DNA from: Lachnospiraceae bacterium
Lineage (GTDB): Bacteria; Bacillota; Clostridia; Lachnospirales; Lachnospiraceae
NCBI GenBank assembly: GCA_900766915.1
Contig: CAAFXE010000010.1
Location: 1 to 62,090 of the forward strand
DNA length: 62,090 nt
Direction of reading: 5' to 3'
The notes beneath the pieces were generated by a model. It was not told where the DNA came from. It did not search any database and saw only the letters and a program-made list of their open reading frames with translations. Every line of letters begins with the position of its first letter. Position 1 is the first letter of the stretch. Both the position numbers and the translations under genes were made by a program. Below are positions 16,078-23,905 of the stretch, in pieces.

Positions 16078-17409
16078 ATGGAAGAAGCACTTATCAAAAG
16101 GGTTATGCCCCATAGTATAGAAGCAGAGCAGTCGGTCATCGGTGCCATGCTGATGGATAAGGAAGCAATTATGGCTGCTTCGGAAATCATTTCCGGTGAG
16201 GATTTCTATCAAAAGCAGTATGGGATCCTTTTTAACAACATGGTAGAGCTCTTCAACGAAGGGAAAGCCGTAGATCTGATCACTCTGCAAAACCGTCTCC
16301 GGGAAAATGGTGTACCGGAGGAAGTCAGCAACATGGGCTTTGTAAGGGAACTCCTTTCCAGCACCATGACTTCTGCCAATGTAAAGTATTATGCCGAAAT
16401 CGTATATGAGAAATCGGTATTAAGAAAACTGATCAAGACCAATGAGCAGATAGCCAATGACTGTTATGTTGGTGCGGACAAGCTGGAAAATATTCTGGAA
16501 GACACAGAAAAAAAGATCTTTGATATTGTCCAGAGAAGAAATACGGGAGAGTTTGTGCCGATCAACAAGATCGTTCAAAATTCCATTATGCGTGTGAGCG
16601 CAGCTTCGAAGCTAAAAGGCAATGTCACGGGAATCCCTACAGGGTTTATTGATCTGGACTATCGTACCTCAGGGATGCAAAAGTCCGACCTGGTACTGGT
16701 AGCAGCCCGTCCATCTATGGGAAAAACAGCCTTTGTCTTAAATATGGCACAGTATATGGCCTTTGAATGCAATAAAACCGTTGCAATCTTCAGTCTGGAA
16801 ATGTCCAGTGAGCAGCTGGTAAACCGTCTTCTGGCCATGGAAGCCAGAGTGGATGCCCAGAAGCTTCGTAACGGAAGTTTGGAGGATAATGATTGGGAGA
16901 GTCTTTTAGAGAGTGCAGGAACTGTGGCAAGGTCCCACCTTATCATTGATGACCGGGCCTCCAGTCTGGCGGAGATCAGGTCCAAATGCAGAAAATTTAA
17001 GCTGGAGCACAATCTGGATATTGTGATCATTGACTACTTACAGCTGATGTCCTCCGGCAGCAGCCGTTCCAGTGATTCCAGGCAGCAGGAAATTTCCGAC
17101 ATTTCCCGTGGCTTGAAGAGAATGGCAAGAGAGTTGGATGTACCGGTAGTTGCACTGTCGCAGCTTAGCCGTGCAGTAGAACAAAGACCGGATCACAGAC
17201 CAATGCTTTCCGATCTTCGAGAATCCGGAGCCATTGAGCAGGATGCGGACGTGGTAATGTTCCTCTATCGTGATGAGTATTACAATAAAGAATCTGAATT
17301 AAAGGGGACGGCGGAAGTTATCATTGCAAAACAGCGTAACGGCCCCATTGGTACAGTTACCCTTGCATGGCTTCCTCAGTTTACCAAGTTTGCGAATATC
17401 AAAAAATAG
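16078..17409 (+). CDS. dnaB: Replicative DNA helicase
   Basis: DnaB-family hexameric helicase (called DnaC in Bacillus), 443 residues. The N-terminal domain begins RVMPHSIEAEQSVIGAMLMD; the RecA-like domain has ARPSMGKTAFVLNMA (Walker A), VIIDYLQLMSS (Walker B), VVALSQLSRAVEQR and LRESGAIEQDADVV. It unwinds DNA ahead of the replication fork. It is the last gene of the gdpP-rplI-dnaB unit and is followed by a terminator. Confidence 0.98.
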   Translation: MEEALIKRVMPHSIEAEQSVIGAMLMDKEAIMAASEIISGEDFYQKQYGILFNNMVELFNEGKAVDLITLQNRLRENGVPEEVSNMGFVRELLSSTMTSANVKYYAEIVYEKSVLRKLIKTNEQIANDCYVGADKLENILEDTEKKIFDIVQRRNTGEFVPINKIVQNSIMRVSAASKLKGNVTGIPTGFIDLDYRTSGMQKSDLVLVAARPSMGKTAFVLNMAQYMAFECNKTVAIFSLEMSSEQLVNRLLAMEARVDAQKLRNGSLEDNDWESLLESAGTVARSHLIIDDRASSLAEIRSKCRKFKLEHNLDIVIIDYLQLMSSGSSRSSDSRQQEISDISRGLKRMARELDVPVVALSQLSRAVEQRPDHRPMLSDLRESGAIEQDADVVMFLYRDEYYNKESELKGTAEVIIAKQRNGPIGTVTLAWLPQFTKFANIKK

Positions 17410-17426
17410 CATAAATTGTAGCATTT

Positions 17427-17453
17427 ACCCATCGATTTTTGTCGATGGGTTTT
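17427..17453 (+). terminator. Terminator after dnaB
   Basis: ACCCATCGA pairs with TCGATGGGT across a T-rich loop, followed by TTT-G-TTT. Confidence 0.85.
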
Positions 17454-17455
17454 GT

Positions 17456-17484
17456 TTGTGAAATGGAATAATTTTTGCTATACT
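17456..17484 (+). promoter_or_regulatory. Promoter of the MerR-type gene
   Basis: TTGTGA, a 17-bp spacer and TATACT, 36 bp before the ATG at 17520. Confidence 0.5.
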
Positions 17485-17519
17485 GACTATGACAATTTCA
17501 TAAGCATTGGAGGGATATT

Positions 17520-18140
17520 ATGGATCAGGTAAGATACATGATTAAAGATGCCGCCAAGCTGGTAGAGGTAGAAAGTCATGTTCTGCGTTATTGGGAAGAA
17601 GAGCTGGAACTGCCAATTGCCAGAAATGAAATGGGGCATCGGTATTATACGGAAGATGATATCCAGCTGCTAAAGCACATTAAAAAGCTAAAAGAACGGG
17701 GCTATCAGTTAAAGGCCATTAAGATGGACATTACTGATAAGACAGAAACTTCTGACAGAACCCAAACCCCGCCGAAAGAAGAGATCGTTCCCCAGGAACC
17801 GGCAAGGGAAAAGCAGGAGGTGCTTCACAGTAATGCGGAAAAAATGCAGCAGTTTCAGAGCATTTTAAGCAAAGCTTTGGGACAGGCCATCAGAGAAAAC
17901 CAGGAATGTCTTGGAAAAGATATTGGCGGACGGGTAGCTGAACAGGTGACAAAGGAAATGAACTATCAGTTCAGGGTTCAGGAGGAACAGCAGGAAGCCT
18001 ATTTTAGAAAGCTTGACGAGAGGATACAAAATGTCAAGAAGAAAAACGCAAAGATGAAAAAAGAAAAACCGGTGAAAAAGCGTCGGACACTTTTTAAAAG
18101 AAAAGAAAAACCTGCCAGGCAGGTGGCGGAGCCTACATAG
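17520..18140 (+). CDS. MerR-family DNA-binding protein with coiled-coil tail
   Basis: The 206-residue protein has an N-terminal MerR helix-turn-helix (MIKDAAKLVEVESHVLRYWE; MGHRYYTEDDIQLLKHIKKL) with the RYWE and Y-Y-E-D marks of the family. A linker rich in Pro and Glu and a helical, strongly basic C-terminus (KKKNAKMKKEKPVKKRR) follow instead of a ligand domain. Related Clostridial proteins are annotated only as MerR regulators, so target and signal are unknown. ATG follows GGAGGGATATT. Confidence 0.85.
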   Translation: MDQVRYMIKDAAKLVEVESHVLRYWEEELELPIARNEMGHRYYTEDDIQLLKHIKKLKERGYQLKAIKMDITDKTETSDRTQTPPKEEIVPQEPAREKQEVLHSNAEKMQQFQSILSKALGQAIRENQECLGKDIGGRVAEQVTKEMNYQFRVQEEQQEAYFRKLDERIQNVKKKNAKMKKEKPVKKRRTLFKRKEKPARQVAEPT

Positions 18141-18158
18141 CCGTAAGTTTCGAAAAAG

Positions 18159-18192
18159 AAAAAGAAGCAGGTATCGCAGCCTGCTTCTTTTT
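18159..18192. terminator. Bidirectional terminator between convergent genes
   Basis: AAAAAGAAGCAGG pairs with CCTGCTTCTTTTT across an 8-nt loop. It serves the MerR-type gene on the plus strand and the DUF1858 gene on the minus strand. Confidence 0.9.
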
Positions 18193-18196
18193 AAAA

Positions 18197-18415
18197 TTAA
18201 GCTTCTTCTGTATCCATAGCTCCAAGGAATTCATTTAAACGAGCTACCAGTGTATCCGGATCCATACCGTGTACAAGAGCAGCTTCTTCTAATGTTTCCA
18301 TCTGGGAAGATGGACATCCTACACAATGCATTCCTTCTCTCATGAGAATATAAATTAAATTTTCATCCAGCTTAATTAAATCGCCGATGACCATTGATTT
18401 ATCAACTTTTACCAT
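18197..18415 (-). CDS. DUF1858 redox-disulfide domain protein
   Basis: This 72-residue protein matches the DUF1858 / hybrid-cluster-protein-associated disulfide domain: VDKSMVIGDLIKLDENLIYI, then MREGMHCVGCPSSQMETLEE with the CxxC pair, then AALVHGMDPDTLVARLN. Such proteins occur alone or fused to redox enzymes and the CxxC probably does thiol or iron-sulfur chemistry. Length fits stand-alone members. GGAGG precedes the ATG. Convergent with the MerR-type gene. Confidence 0.88.
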   Translation of the reverse strand: MVKVDKSMVIGDLIKLDENLIYILMREGMHCVGCPSSQMETLEEAALVHGMDPDTLVARLNEFLGAMDTEEA

Positions 18416-18489
18416 GGAAGTGCCTCCTTCAAAAAATTCTTATTCGATTATACATCGTCCATTTACAATTTGCAAGGGATATGATTGAG

Positions 18490-18560
18490 CGGCTGGTGTT
18501 TCCAGGGATTAGCCAAGGAGGGTGGAGCCTGCGAAGTGATGGAATCGCAGTTCTCCAGGC
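18490..18560. other. GC-rich structured intergenic segment
   Basis: Between the divergent DUF1858 and ferredoxin genes lie two adjacent stems: GGCT/AGCC enclosing CTGG/CCAG (about 18491-18515) and a bulged stem TGGAG-CTGCGA with TCGCAG-CTCCA (about 18522-18557). Its GC content stands out from the flanks. A ferredoxin promoter-like TATGCT at about 18583 lies after it, so it is probably not part of that leader. No known RNA or repeat family is recognised. Confidence 0.35.
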
Positions 18561-18677
18561 GTAACTTAAAATTAATAAAAGTTATGCTAGACTAACTTAA
18601 GGGGTGTGTATTACAATGTCACTGAAACGAAAAAGGAGCCACCTGGTGGCTTGCAAAAATACAAGGAGGACGATACC

Positions 18678-18848
18678 ATGGCATATGTAATTACTGACGA
18701 TTGTGTAATGTGCGGATCTTGTGCAGATGTTTGCCCAGTAGAAGCTATTTCTGAAGGTGATGGCAAATACGTTATCGACGCTGATGTTTGTGCAGAATGC
18801 GGATCTTGTGCAGCTGAATGTCCACAGGAAGCTATCGTAGAAGCTTAA
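18678..18848 (+). CDS. 2[4Fe-4S] ferredoxin
   Basis: Clostridial-type ferredoxin of 56 residues with two perfect cluster motifs, CVMCGSCADVCP and CAECGSCAAECP, arranged symmetrically. It shuttles low-potential electrons between pyruvate:ferredoxin oxidoreductase, hydrogenase and similar enzymes of an anaerobe. ATG at 18678 has AAGGAGG 9 nt upstream, so the longer in-frame start at 18606 is rejected. The leader carries a hairpin AGCCACC-T-GGTGGCT just before the ribosome binding site. A perfect terminator follows. Confidence 0.97.
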   Translation: MAYVITDDCVMCGSCADVCPVEAISEGDGKYVIDADVCAECGSCAAECPQEAIVEA

Positions 18849-18860
18849 TAGAGACTACAT

Positions 18861-18892
18861 AAAAGAACTCATCCGTGGATGAGTTCTTTTTC
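18861..18892. terminator. Bidirectional terminator, ferredoxin / mecA
   Basis: A perfect 14-bp stem (arm AAAAGAACTCATCC) with a 2-nt loop, T-runs on both strands. It ends the ferredoxin transcript and the convergent mecA transcript. Confidence 0.92.
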
Positions 18893-18903
18893 TTATGCAA
18901 TAT

Positions 18904-19647
18904 TTATGCATTTGCAAGCTTTTGCAATGCATCTTTTCTGATTACCGGATCATAATGTTCTGCCATATAGGCTTCTACAGATTTTGTATAAGGTTCATTG
19001 CTTCCGTATTCTGTAAGAATGTTGCAGACTTTGTTAAAGTCCTCCGGAGAATGGGAAGATTTACTTAACACCAGGTAGTAAAGATTTTCGGCACTGTTTT
19101 TATACAGCCTGTTTTCACCCTGGTAAAAATCCTTTAAAACATGAGCTGCATGTACGATGATCTCCAGATCATCAAAGCAGTAGAGCCTTGTCAGCTGAAT
19201 TTCCCTGTCAGCCCCCTGTTTTGCTTCTTCTGCCTTGTCTTCAGGAATATTCTTAAGATGCTGTTCCAACATTTTTTTGAAAATATCCAGAACCTCATCT
19301 GCTCCCTCAGCAGCTAATTTCCTGCGCTGTTCGCTGCCGCTGTCTAGGGAATCGGCGCCGGAAGGCGAAAATTTGGAAAAACGTGTATCTAATTCCTCAG
19401 GGTCTGATACTTTTGTGATGATCAGCACGATGCTTTCATTAGGCATTGGAATCGCTTCGATCATCAACGGAATATCATTGGCCTCAAAGCCGAATTCTGC
19501 GTTTGCCTGTAGCATCATATCTCTGAAAAGTGATTTTGCCTTTTCAGAACCATAGGCAAGCTCACTTAATTTAATCTGGCGGTCTGACAAATCATCCTTT
19601 GTCAATGTACATCTGATCTGGTTGTCGTTTAACTTTTCGAGCTTCAT
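18904..19647 (-). CDS. mecA: Adaptor protein MecA
   Basis: MecA-type adaptor that presents substrates to the ClpC ATPase and ClpP protease. The N-terminal substrate-binding part begins MKLEKLNDNQIRCTLTKDDL and continues LSELAYGSEKAKSLFRDMM; an acidic low-complexity linker follows, and the C-terminal ClpC-binding domain has LYCFDDLEIIVHAAHVL and ENLYYLVLSKS. At 247 residues it is slightly longer than Bacillus MecA (218). It is monocistronic on the minus strand. Confidence 0.93.
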   Translation of the reverse strand: MKLEKLNDNQIRCTLTKDDLSDRQIKLSELAYGSEKAKSLFRDMMLQANAEFGFEANDIPLMIEAIPMPNESIVLIITKVSDPEELDTRFSKFSPSGADSLDSGSEQRRKLAAEGADEVLDIFKKMLEQHLKNIPEDKAEEAKQGADREIQLTRLYCFDDLEIIVHAAHVLKDFYQGENRLYKNSAENLYYLVLSKSSHSPEDFNKVCNILTEYGSNEPYTKSVEAYMAEHYDPVIRKDALQKLANA

Positions 19648-19830
19648 AACATCACATCCATTCTAAATATAAATGCTTCATATTAAACGTTATTTTAAAA
19701 AATTCAATATTACTGGGGCATAGTGTACAGTAATAAAATTACACTATAGTATAAACAAAATTGGGGAGGATGTAAAGTTGTATCATCTGGAAATCTCCCA
19801 AATTTAAGAAAAAATTTATAAATCACCCGG

Positions 19831-19859
19831 TTGAAAAATCCGGCAAATTTCCCTATAAT
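19831..19859 (+). promoter_or_regulatory. Promoter of a probable small RNA
   Basis: TTGAAA, a 17-bp spacer and TATAAT, a near-consensus sigma-A promoter about 360 bp before the next gene. Predicted transcription starts at about 19866, at the 5' edge of a long-range stem. Confidence 0.65.
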
Positions 19860-19865
19860 AACCAG

Positions 19866-20006
19866 TGAAAGAGCAGATGTTTTTTCTTCTTTGTGTAAGC
19901 TGCTCCTATTCTTACAATTCCCGCCGTTCGGCGAATAAATTCCGGATTGTTAGTATATTTTATTGAATAGCAAAAATTAGAAGCTCTTTCATCTCCGTCC
20001 GTTTTT
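19866..20006 (+). ncRNA. Candidate small RNA with paired ends (6S-like shape)
   Basis: The predicted 5' end, GTGAAAGAGC (19865-19874), pairs with GCTCTTTCAT (19983-19992), closing about 110 nt that include a CGCCG-TT-CGGCG hairpin (19922-19933) and an alternative GAGCAG/CTGCTC stem. Soon after comes T5 at 20002. Promoter exactly at the stem's 5' edge, closed ends and absence of an ORF argue for a stable RNA. The overall shape recalls 6S RNA, but it is short for that and no diagnostic consensus was recognised. Confidence 0.45.
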
Positions 20007-20048
20007 ATATATCACATCGTTTATGCTTTGCGGTACGGACAAAAGGCA

Positions 20049-20114
20049 CAGGCAGAATGAAATGAATCTGCAGATATGAACCCCTCTATGTCAGAATTAC
20101 TTTCATTTTGCCTG
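20049..20114. repeat. Long hairpin before the GH18 gene
   Basis: CAGGCAGAATGAAA (20049-20062) pairs with TTTCATTTTGCCTG (20101-20114), 14 bp with one wobble, enclosing a loop with further weak pairing and ACCCCTC. No T-run follows. It lies between the candidate small RNA and the GH18 promoter. It could be the 3' part of the same transcript or a regulatory hairpin. The rest of the 573-bp gap, including an IR TAGTGTA/TACACTA near 19720-19745, shows no gene. Confidence 0.45.
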
Positions 20115-20181
20115 CATGACCTGAGAAATAGAAGATATCGCAAACGGTGCCGAAAAAAGTCGATGACGAACAGGAAAAATG

Positions 20182-20190
20182 TGCTATAAT
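20182..20190 (+). promoter_or_regulatory. Extended -10 promoter of the GH18 gene
   Basis: TGCTATAAT provides TG-n-TATAAT 31 bp before the ATG; the -35 region is weak. Confidence 0.5.
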
Positions 20191-20220
20191 GAACGTATCT
20201 AGATTATACGGAGGAATCAA

Positions 20221-21951
20221 ATGGCAACAAAGAAAAGAAAACGCAGAAAAAGACGAAGCCGCATCAATCCGGCAGCAGTGGGGATTTTGGGAATCCTTCT
20301 GGTACTATGTGTTGGAGCATCGGTGCTTTTCATAAAGAAATATGCTCCATCCAAAGAGCGTATGAATGCTGAAGTGTATTATGGAATCGAAAAAGAGGAC
20401 GAGCTTGCGGTGATTATTCAGAATACACTCATTGAAGAAAAAGGAATTGTGCTGGAGGGAAGACCCTATGTCAGCACCCAGGTGGTAAAGGAATATTTAA
20501 ACAGCCGCTTTTACTGGGACAGTGCAGAAAATTTATACATTTATACCACACCGGAGGAAATGATCACGGCAGCAGTGGGAGAAAGCCAGTATACGGTGGA
20601 TAAAAAATCGGTTGCCTCAGGCTATCAGATCGTGAAGGTGGAGGAAGGTGTCGCTTATGTGGCACTGGAATTTGTAAAAGAACATACTGCTATGGATTAT
20701 AACTATCTGGAAGAGCCTAACCGTGTACAGATTACCTGTGAATACGGAGAAGTACCTGTGGTAGAGGCAAAGAAGAATGCAGAGGTTCGCTACCGTGCAG
20801 GTGTGAAGAGCCCGATTCTTACAGACGTTAAGAAGGGTGATATGCTCTATGTATTAGAGGAACCGGAAGAGATCGATAAGTGGACAAGGGTGCGCACCCA
20901 GGACGGTTACATTGGCTACATCAGAGACAGTAAGCTTAAAAATGAAACAACCACCATGCTGTCCACCGATTTTGTGGAACCGGAATATTCAGATCTGGTG
21001 AGAGATGAAGTGATCAATCTGGCATGGCATCAGGTGACAAATAAGGAAGCAAACAAAGGTATCTACGAAAAGCTTGCACAGGCCAAGGGTGTCAATGTGA
21101 TTTCCCCTACCTGGTTTTTTGTAAGAGACAACAATGGCAATATTCAATCCCTGGCAACCTCGGATTATGTAAGCTATTGCCACCAAAACGGTGTGGAAGT
21201 GTGGGGATTGGTAGAGAATATCACTTATCGGGAAGAAATTGATATTACTTCCATCTTAAGTAAAACATCATCTCGTCAGAATCTGGTGACTCAGCTGATC
21301 GCCCAGGCGATCCAGTACGATCTGGATGGTATCAATGTGGATTTTGAGGCACTTCCGGGTGGAGCAGGAGACGGATTTATCGAGTTTATCAGAGAACTTT
21401 CTATTTTATGCCGCAGAAATAATATCATTTTGTCGATAGACAATTATGTGCCCATGGCTTATAACCAGAATTATCATCGGAAAGAGCAGGGCATTGTAGC
21501 AGATTATATTATCATCATGGGTTATGATGAACATTATGCAGGCAGTGAGGAGGCCGGTTCTGTAGCTTCCATCGGATACGTAAGAAACGGTATCGAAAGG
21601 ACGTTGGATGAAGTTCCGGCAAGGAAAGTGATCAATGCAGTACCGTTCTATACAAGACTCTGGAAAACAGATTCCGAAGGAAGGATTACAAGCTCAGCCA
21701 TCGGCATGGCAAGTGCAGAGAAAACATTGAATAATAATGGGGTCACACCGGAATGGTCCGAGGAATGCGGTCAGTATTACGGTGAATTTACCAATTCCGA
21801 AGGTTTCTATCAGGTATGGTTAGAGGAGGAACGTTCCATCGAGGAAAAAGCCAAGCTGATGAAAGAGTATCAGCTGGCAGGAATCGCCGCATGGCGTCTT
21901 GGTTATGAAAGGAACGAAATCTGGGATATCATTCTTAAGTATGTAAATTAA
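20221..21951 (+). CDS. Membrane-anchored SH3 / GH18 wall hydrolase
   Basis: This 576-residue protein has a very basic cytoplasmic start (KKRKRRKRRSR), one membrane segment at about 20-40, a copper-amine-oxidase-like or cystatin-like region, an SH3b domain (AEVRYRAGVKSPILTDVKKG) and a GH18 domain with the catalytic D-G-x-x-x-D-x-E in LDGINVDFEAL near residue 370, and MGYDEHYAGSE. Such proteins resemble the spore-cortex lytic YaaH/YdhD group and probably cut amino-sugar polymers at the outer membrane face or spore wall. It converges with and overlaps cwlD by 17 bp. Confidence 0.85.
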   Translation: MATKKRKRRKRRSRINPAAVGILGILLVLCVGASVLFIKKYAPSKERMNAEVYYGIEKEDELAVIIQNTLIEEKGIVLEGRPYVSTQVVKEYLNSRFYWDSAENLYIYTTPEEMITAAVGESQYTVDKKSVASGYQIVKVEEGVAYVALEFVKEHTAMDYNYLEEPNRVQITCEYGEVPVVEAKKNAEVRYRAGVKSPILTDVKKGDMLYVLEEPEEIDKWTRVRTQDGYIGYIRDSKLKNETTTMLSTDFVEPEYSDLVRDEVINLAWHQVTNKEANKGIYEKLAQAKGVNVISPTWFFVRDNNGNIQSLATSDYVSYCHQNGVEVWGLVENITYREEIDITSILSKTSSRQNLVTQLIAQAIQYDLDGINVDFEALPGGAGDGFIEFIRELSILCRRNNIILSIDNYVPMAYNQNYHRKEQGIVADYIIIMGYDEHYAGSEEAGSVASIGYVRNGIERTLDEVPARKVINAVPFYTRLWKTDSEGRITSSAIGMASAEKTLNNNGVTPEWSEECGQYYGEFTNSEGFYQVWLEEERSIEEKAKLMKEYQLAGIAAWRLGYERNEIWDIILKYVN

Positions 21952-22651
21952 CTCGCACGCTATTTAAATATTGAAGAACTCCCAAGTGGATGGCCCATGC
22001 CAGCTTATGCTGGTATGCGTCATCCACTAATTTTTTACTTTCTTCCCAATTGGAGAGAAAACCGCATTCCACGATGACAATGGGAGCAGTTGCATTTTTC
22101 AGAAGATAATAGCTGCTGTCAGCTTTTTCCTTTCGGTGATTAGAAGGGTCTACGGAAGTAATGAGGAGCTCCTGCAAGAGAACCGCCAGGTCTCTTCCGG
22201 CTGCTGAACCGGTATAGTAAAAGACCTGAGCCCCGTCGACGGCTTCATCCGGATAGCTGTTCTGGTGAATACTGATGATGCAGTCAGGCTTTTGTTCATT
22301 CATTAAAGATACCCGGGAATTCATATCCTGACGTTTTTTATTAGAGGTATCCGCAGTATCAAGGCTTTCGTCAAGATCTCTGGTCATGATGACATTCACA
22401 TCTGCCTGGATCAGAAGCTGTTCCAGTTTTTTGGCAATAGATAAATTCACATCCTTTTCGAGAGTTCCATCCACGCCAACCTTTCCGGAATCAAACCCAC
22501 CATGTCCGGCGTCGATGACTACCGTGTAGGTCTTTTGGGAAGTTACGGATTCACTCATGACAGTTTTTAACCGGGAATCAATAAGAACGATAGATAGAGC
22601 AAGAAGAAGCATGACGATAAGCAGGGACAGATATTCGCGGATTTCTTTCAT
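21935..22651 (-). CDS. cwlD: N-acetylmuramoyl-L-alanine amidase, CwlD-like
   Basis: Zinc amidase (Amidase_3) that, in spore formers, strips peptide side chains to make cortex muramic lactam. A single N-terminal membrane segment (LSLLIVMLLLALSIVLI) is followed by IDAGHGGFDSGKVG (zinc His), GTLEKDVNL (zinc Glu), IISIHQNSYPD (zinc His) and IVIVECGFLSN (catalytic Glu). ATG at 22651 with GGAG upstream is preferred over a TTG at 22669, giving 238 aa, close to CwlD length. It converges with the GH18 gene and is divergent from tsaC. Confidence 0.9.
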   Translation of the reverse strand: MKEIREYLSLLIVMLLLALSIVLIDSRLKTVMSESVTSQKTYTVVIDAGHGGFDSGKVGVDGTLEKDVNLSIAKKLEQLLIQADVNVIMTRDLDESLDTADTSNKKRQDMNSRVSLMNEQKPDCIISIHQNSYPDEAVDGAQVFYYTGSAAGRDLAVLLQELLITSVDPSNHRKEKADSSYYLLKNATAPIVIVECGFLSNWEESKKLVDDAYQHKLAWAIHLGVLQYLNSVRVNLHT

Positions 22652-22729
22652 AAAAAACTCCAGAACCAAAGGGTTAGTAAAATTTTATGAGGTTATTGGG
22701 AAAATATCCATGCAAAACTTGCGAAATTC

Positions 22730-22758
22730 TTGTGCGAGAAGAGTCAAAGTGTTATACT
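22730..22758 (+). promoter_or_regulatory. Promoter of tsaC cluster
   Basis: TTGTGC, a 17-bp spacer and TATACT, 31 bp before the tsaC ATG. Confidence 0.55.
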
Positions 22759-22788
22759 ATAGCAGATAACAGGCTGTTGAGGTGAACT

Positions 22789-23835
22789 ATGCAGACAATC
22801 ATAAAAAAAGTAGACGAAAACTGCATTGATGAATCGATCATGGAGGAAGCCGGTGCCCTTTTAAAAAGCGGTGCATTGGTTGCGTTTCCTACAGAGACTG
22901 TTTATGGTCTGGGTGCCAATGCTCTGGATGAGGAGGCTGCGGCAAGGATCTATGCGGCAAAGGGCAGACCGTCAGACAATCCTTTGATCGTGCACATTGC
23001 AGATATGGATCGTCTTTTTGATATTACGGAAGATGTTCCAAAAGCGGCGGTGATGCTGGCAGAGAAATTCTGGCCGGGACCGTTAACCATGGTTTTAAAA
23101 AAGAATGACAAAGTTCCTTACGGAACGACGGGAGGGCTTGATACGGTAGCAGTGCGTATGCCATCCCATAAAGTTGCTTTAGAGATGATTCGCCACGGAG
23201 GCGGCTACATTGCAGCCCCCAGTGCCAATACTTCAGGAAGACCAAGTCCTACCTTGGCAAGTCATGTGGCAGATGATATGGATGGAATCATTCCAATGAT
23301 TTTGGATGGAGGAGCTGTCGGAATCGGAATTGAATCCACCATTGTTGATCTGACTGAAGAAGTTCCCACGATTTTAAGACCCGGATTTATAACCCGGGAA
23401 ATGCTTCAGGAGGTCGTAGGTGAGGTACATATGGACCAGGGGCTGATGGCAGATGCAAAAACACCGCCCAAAGCACCGGGGATGAAGTATCGTCACTATG
23501 CACCAAAGGCAGAACTGATCATTGTAGAGGGAGAACAAAGGGCGGTTATCCAACAAATCAATAAGCTTTCAAAAGAGAATGAAGCGAAAGGAATCAAAAC
23601 CGGAGTAATCGGTACGGAGGAAACTGCTTTTAAATACTATGCAGATCTGGTAAAGAGTATTGGAAGCAGGAATGATGAGCTTTCCATCAGCAGTCATTTG
23701 TACCGGATCTTAAGGGAATTTGACGAGAGCAATGTAGATGTGATCTACTCTGAAAGCTTTGAAGAAGGTGCTTTAGGCAGTGCCATTATGAACCGTATGT
23801 TAAAAGCTGCGGGACATAAGATCATTAAAATGTAA
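22789..23835 (+). CDS. tsaC: Threonylcarbamoyl-AMP synthase (Sua5/YwlC)
   Basis: Makes threonylcarbamoyl-AMP for the t6A modification of ANN-decoding tRNAs. The YrdC domain (about 10-200) has ALVAFPTETVYGLGANAL, KGRPSDNPLIVHI, KFWPGPLTMVL and SANTSGRPSPT; the Sua5 C-terminal domain (about 210-348) begins after the linker TPPKAPGMKYRHYAP, which is a conserved Sua5 motif. The 348 residues match the long Sua5 type. ATG follows TTGAGGTGAACT. It is first of a group with rpiB, upp and comEB. Confidence 0.95.
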   Translation: MQTIIKKVDENCIDESIMEEAGALLKSGALVAFPTETVYGLGANALDEEAAARIYAAKGRPSDNPLIVHIADMDRLFDITEDVPKAAVMLAEKFWPGPLTMVLKKNDKVPYGTTGGLDTVAVRMPSHKVALEMIRHGGGYIAAPSANTSGRPSPTLASHVADDMDGIIPMILDGGAVGIGIESTIVDLTEEVPTILRPGFITREMLQEVVGEVHMDQGLMADAKTPPKAPGMKYRHYAPKAELIIVEGEQRAVIQQINKLSKENEAKGIKTGVIGTEETAFKYYADLVKSIGSRNDELSISSHLYRILREFDESNVDVIYSESFEEGALGSAIMNRMLKAAGHKIIKM

Positions 23836-23878
23836 CTGTTCAGAGCCAGGCATTTTGGAGGTTGGCTCTGAACAGTTA
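23833..23878. repeat. Perfect 16-bp hairpin at the tsaC-rpiB junction
   Basis: TAACTGTTCAGAGCCA, which includes the tsaC stop codon, pairs with TGGCTCTGAACAGTTA across a 14-nt loop holding GGAGG. No T-run follows, so it is not a standard terminator. The first 13 nt recur at 44591-44603. It may be an mRNA-processing or stability element or a small dispersed repeat. Confidence 0.6.
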
Positions 23879-23905
23879 CATCAATATAAAAAAGGAGAAA
23901 AGAAC

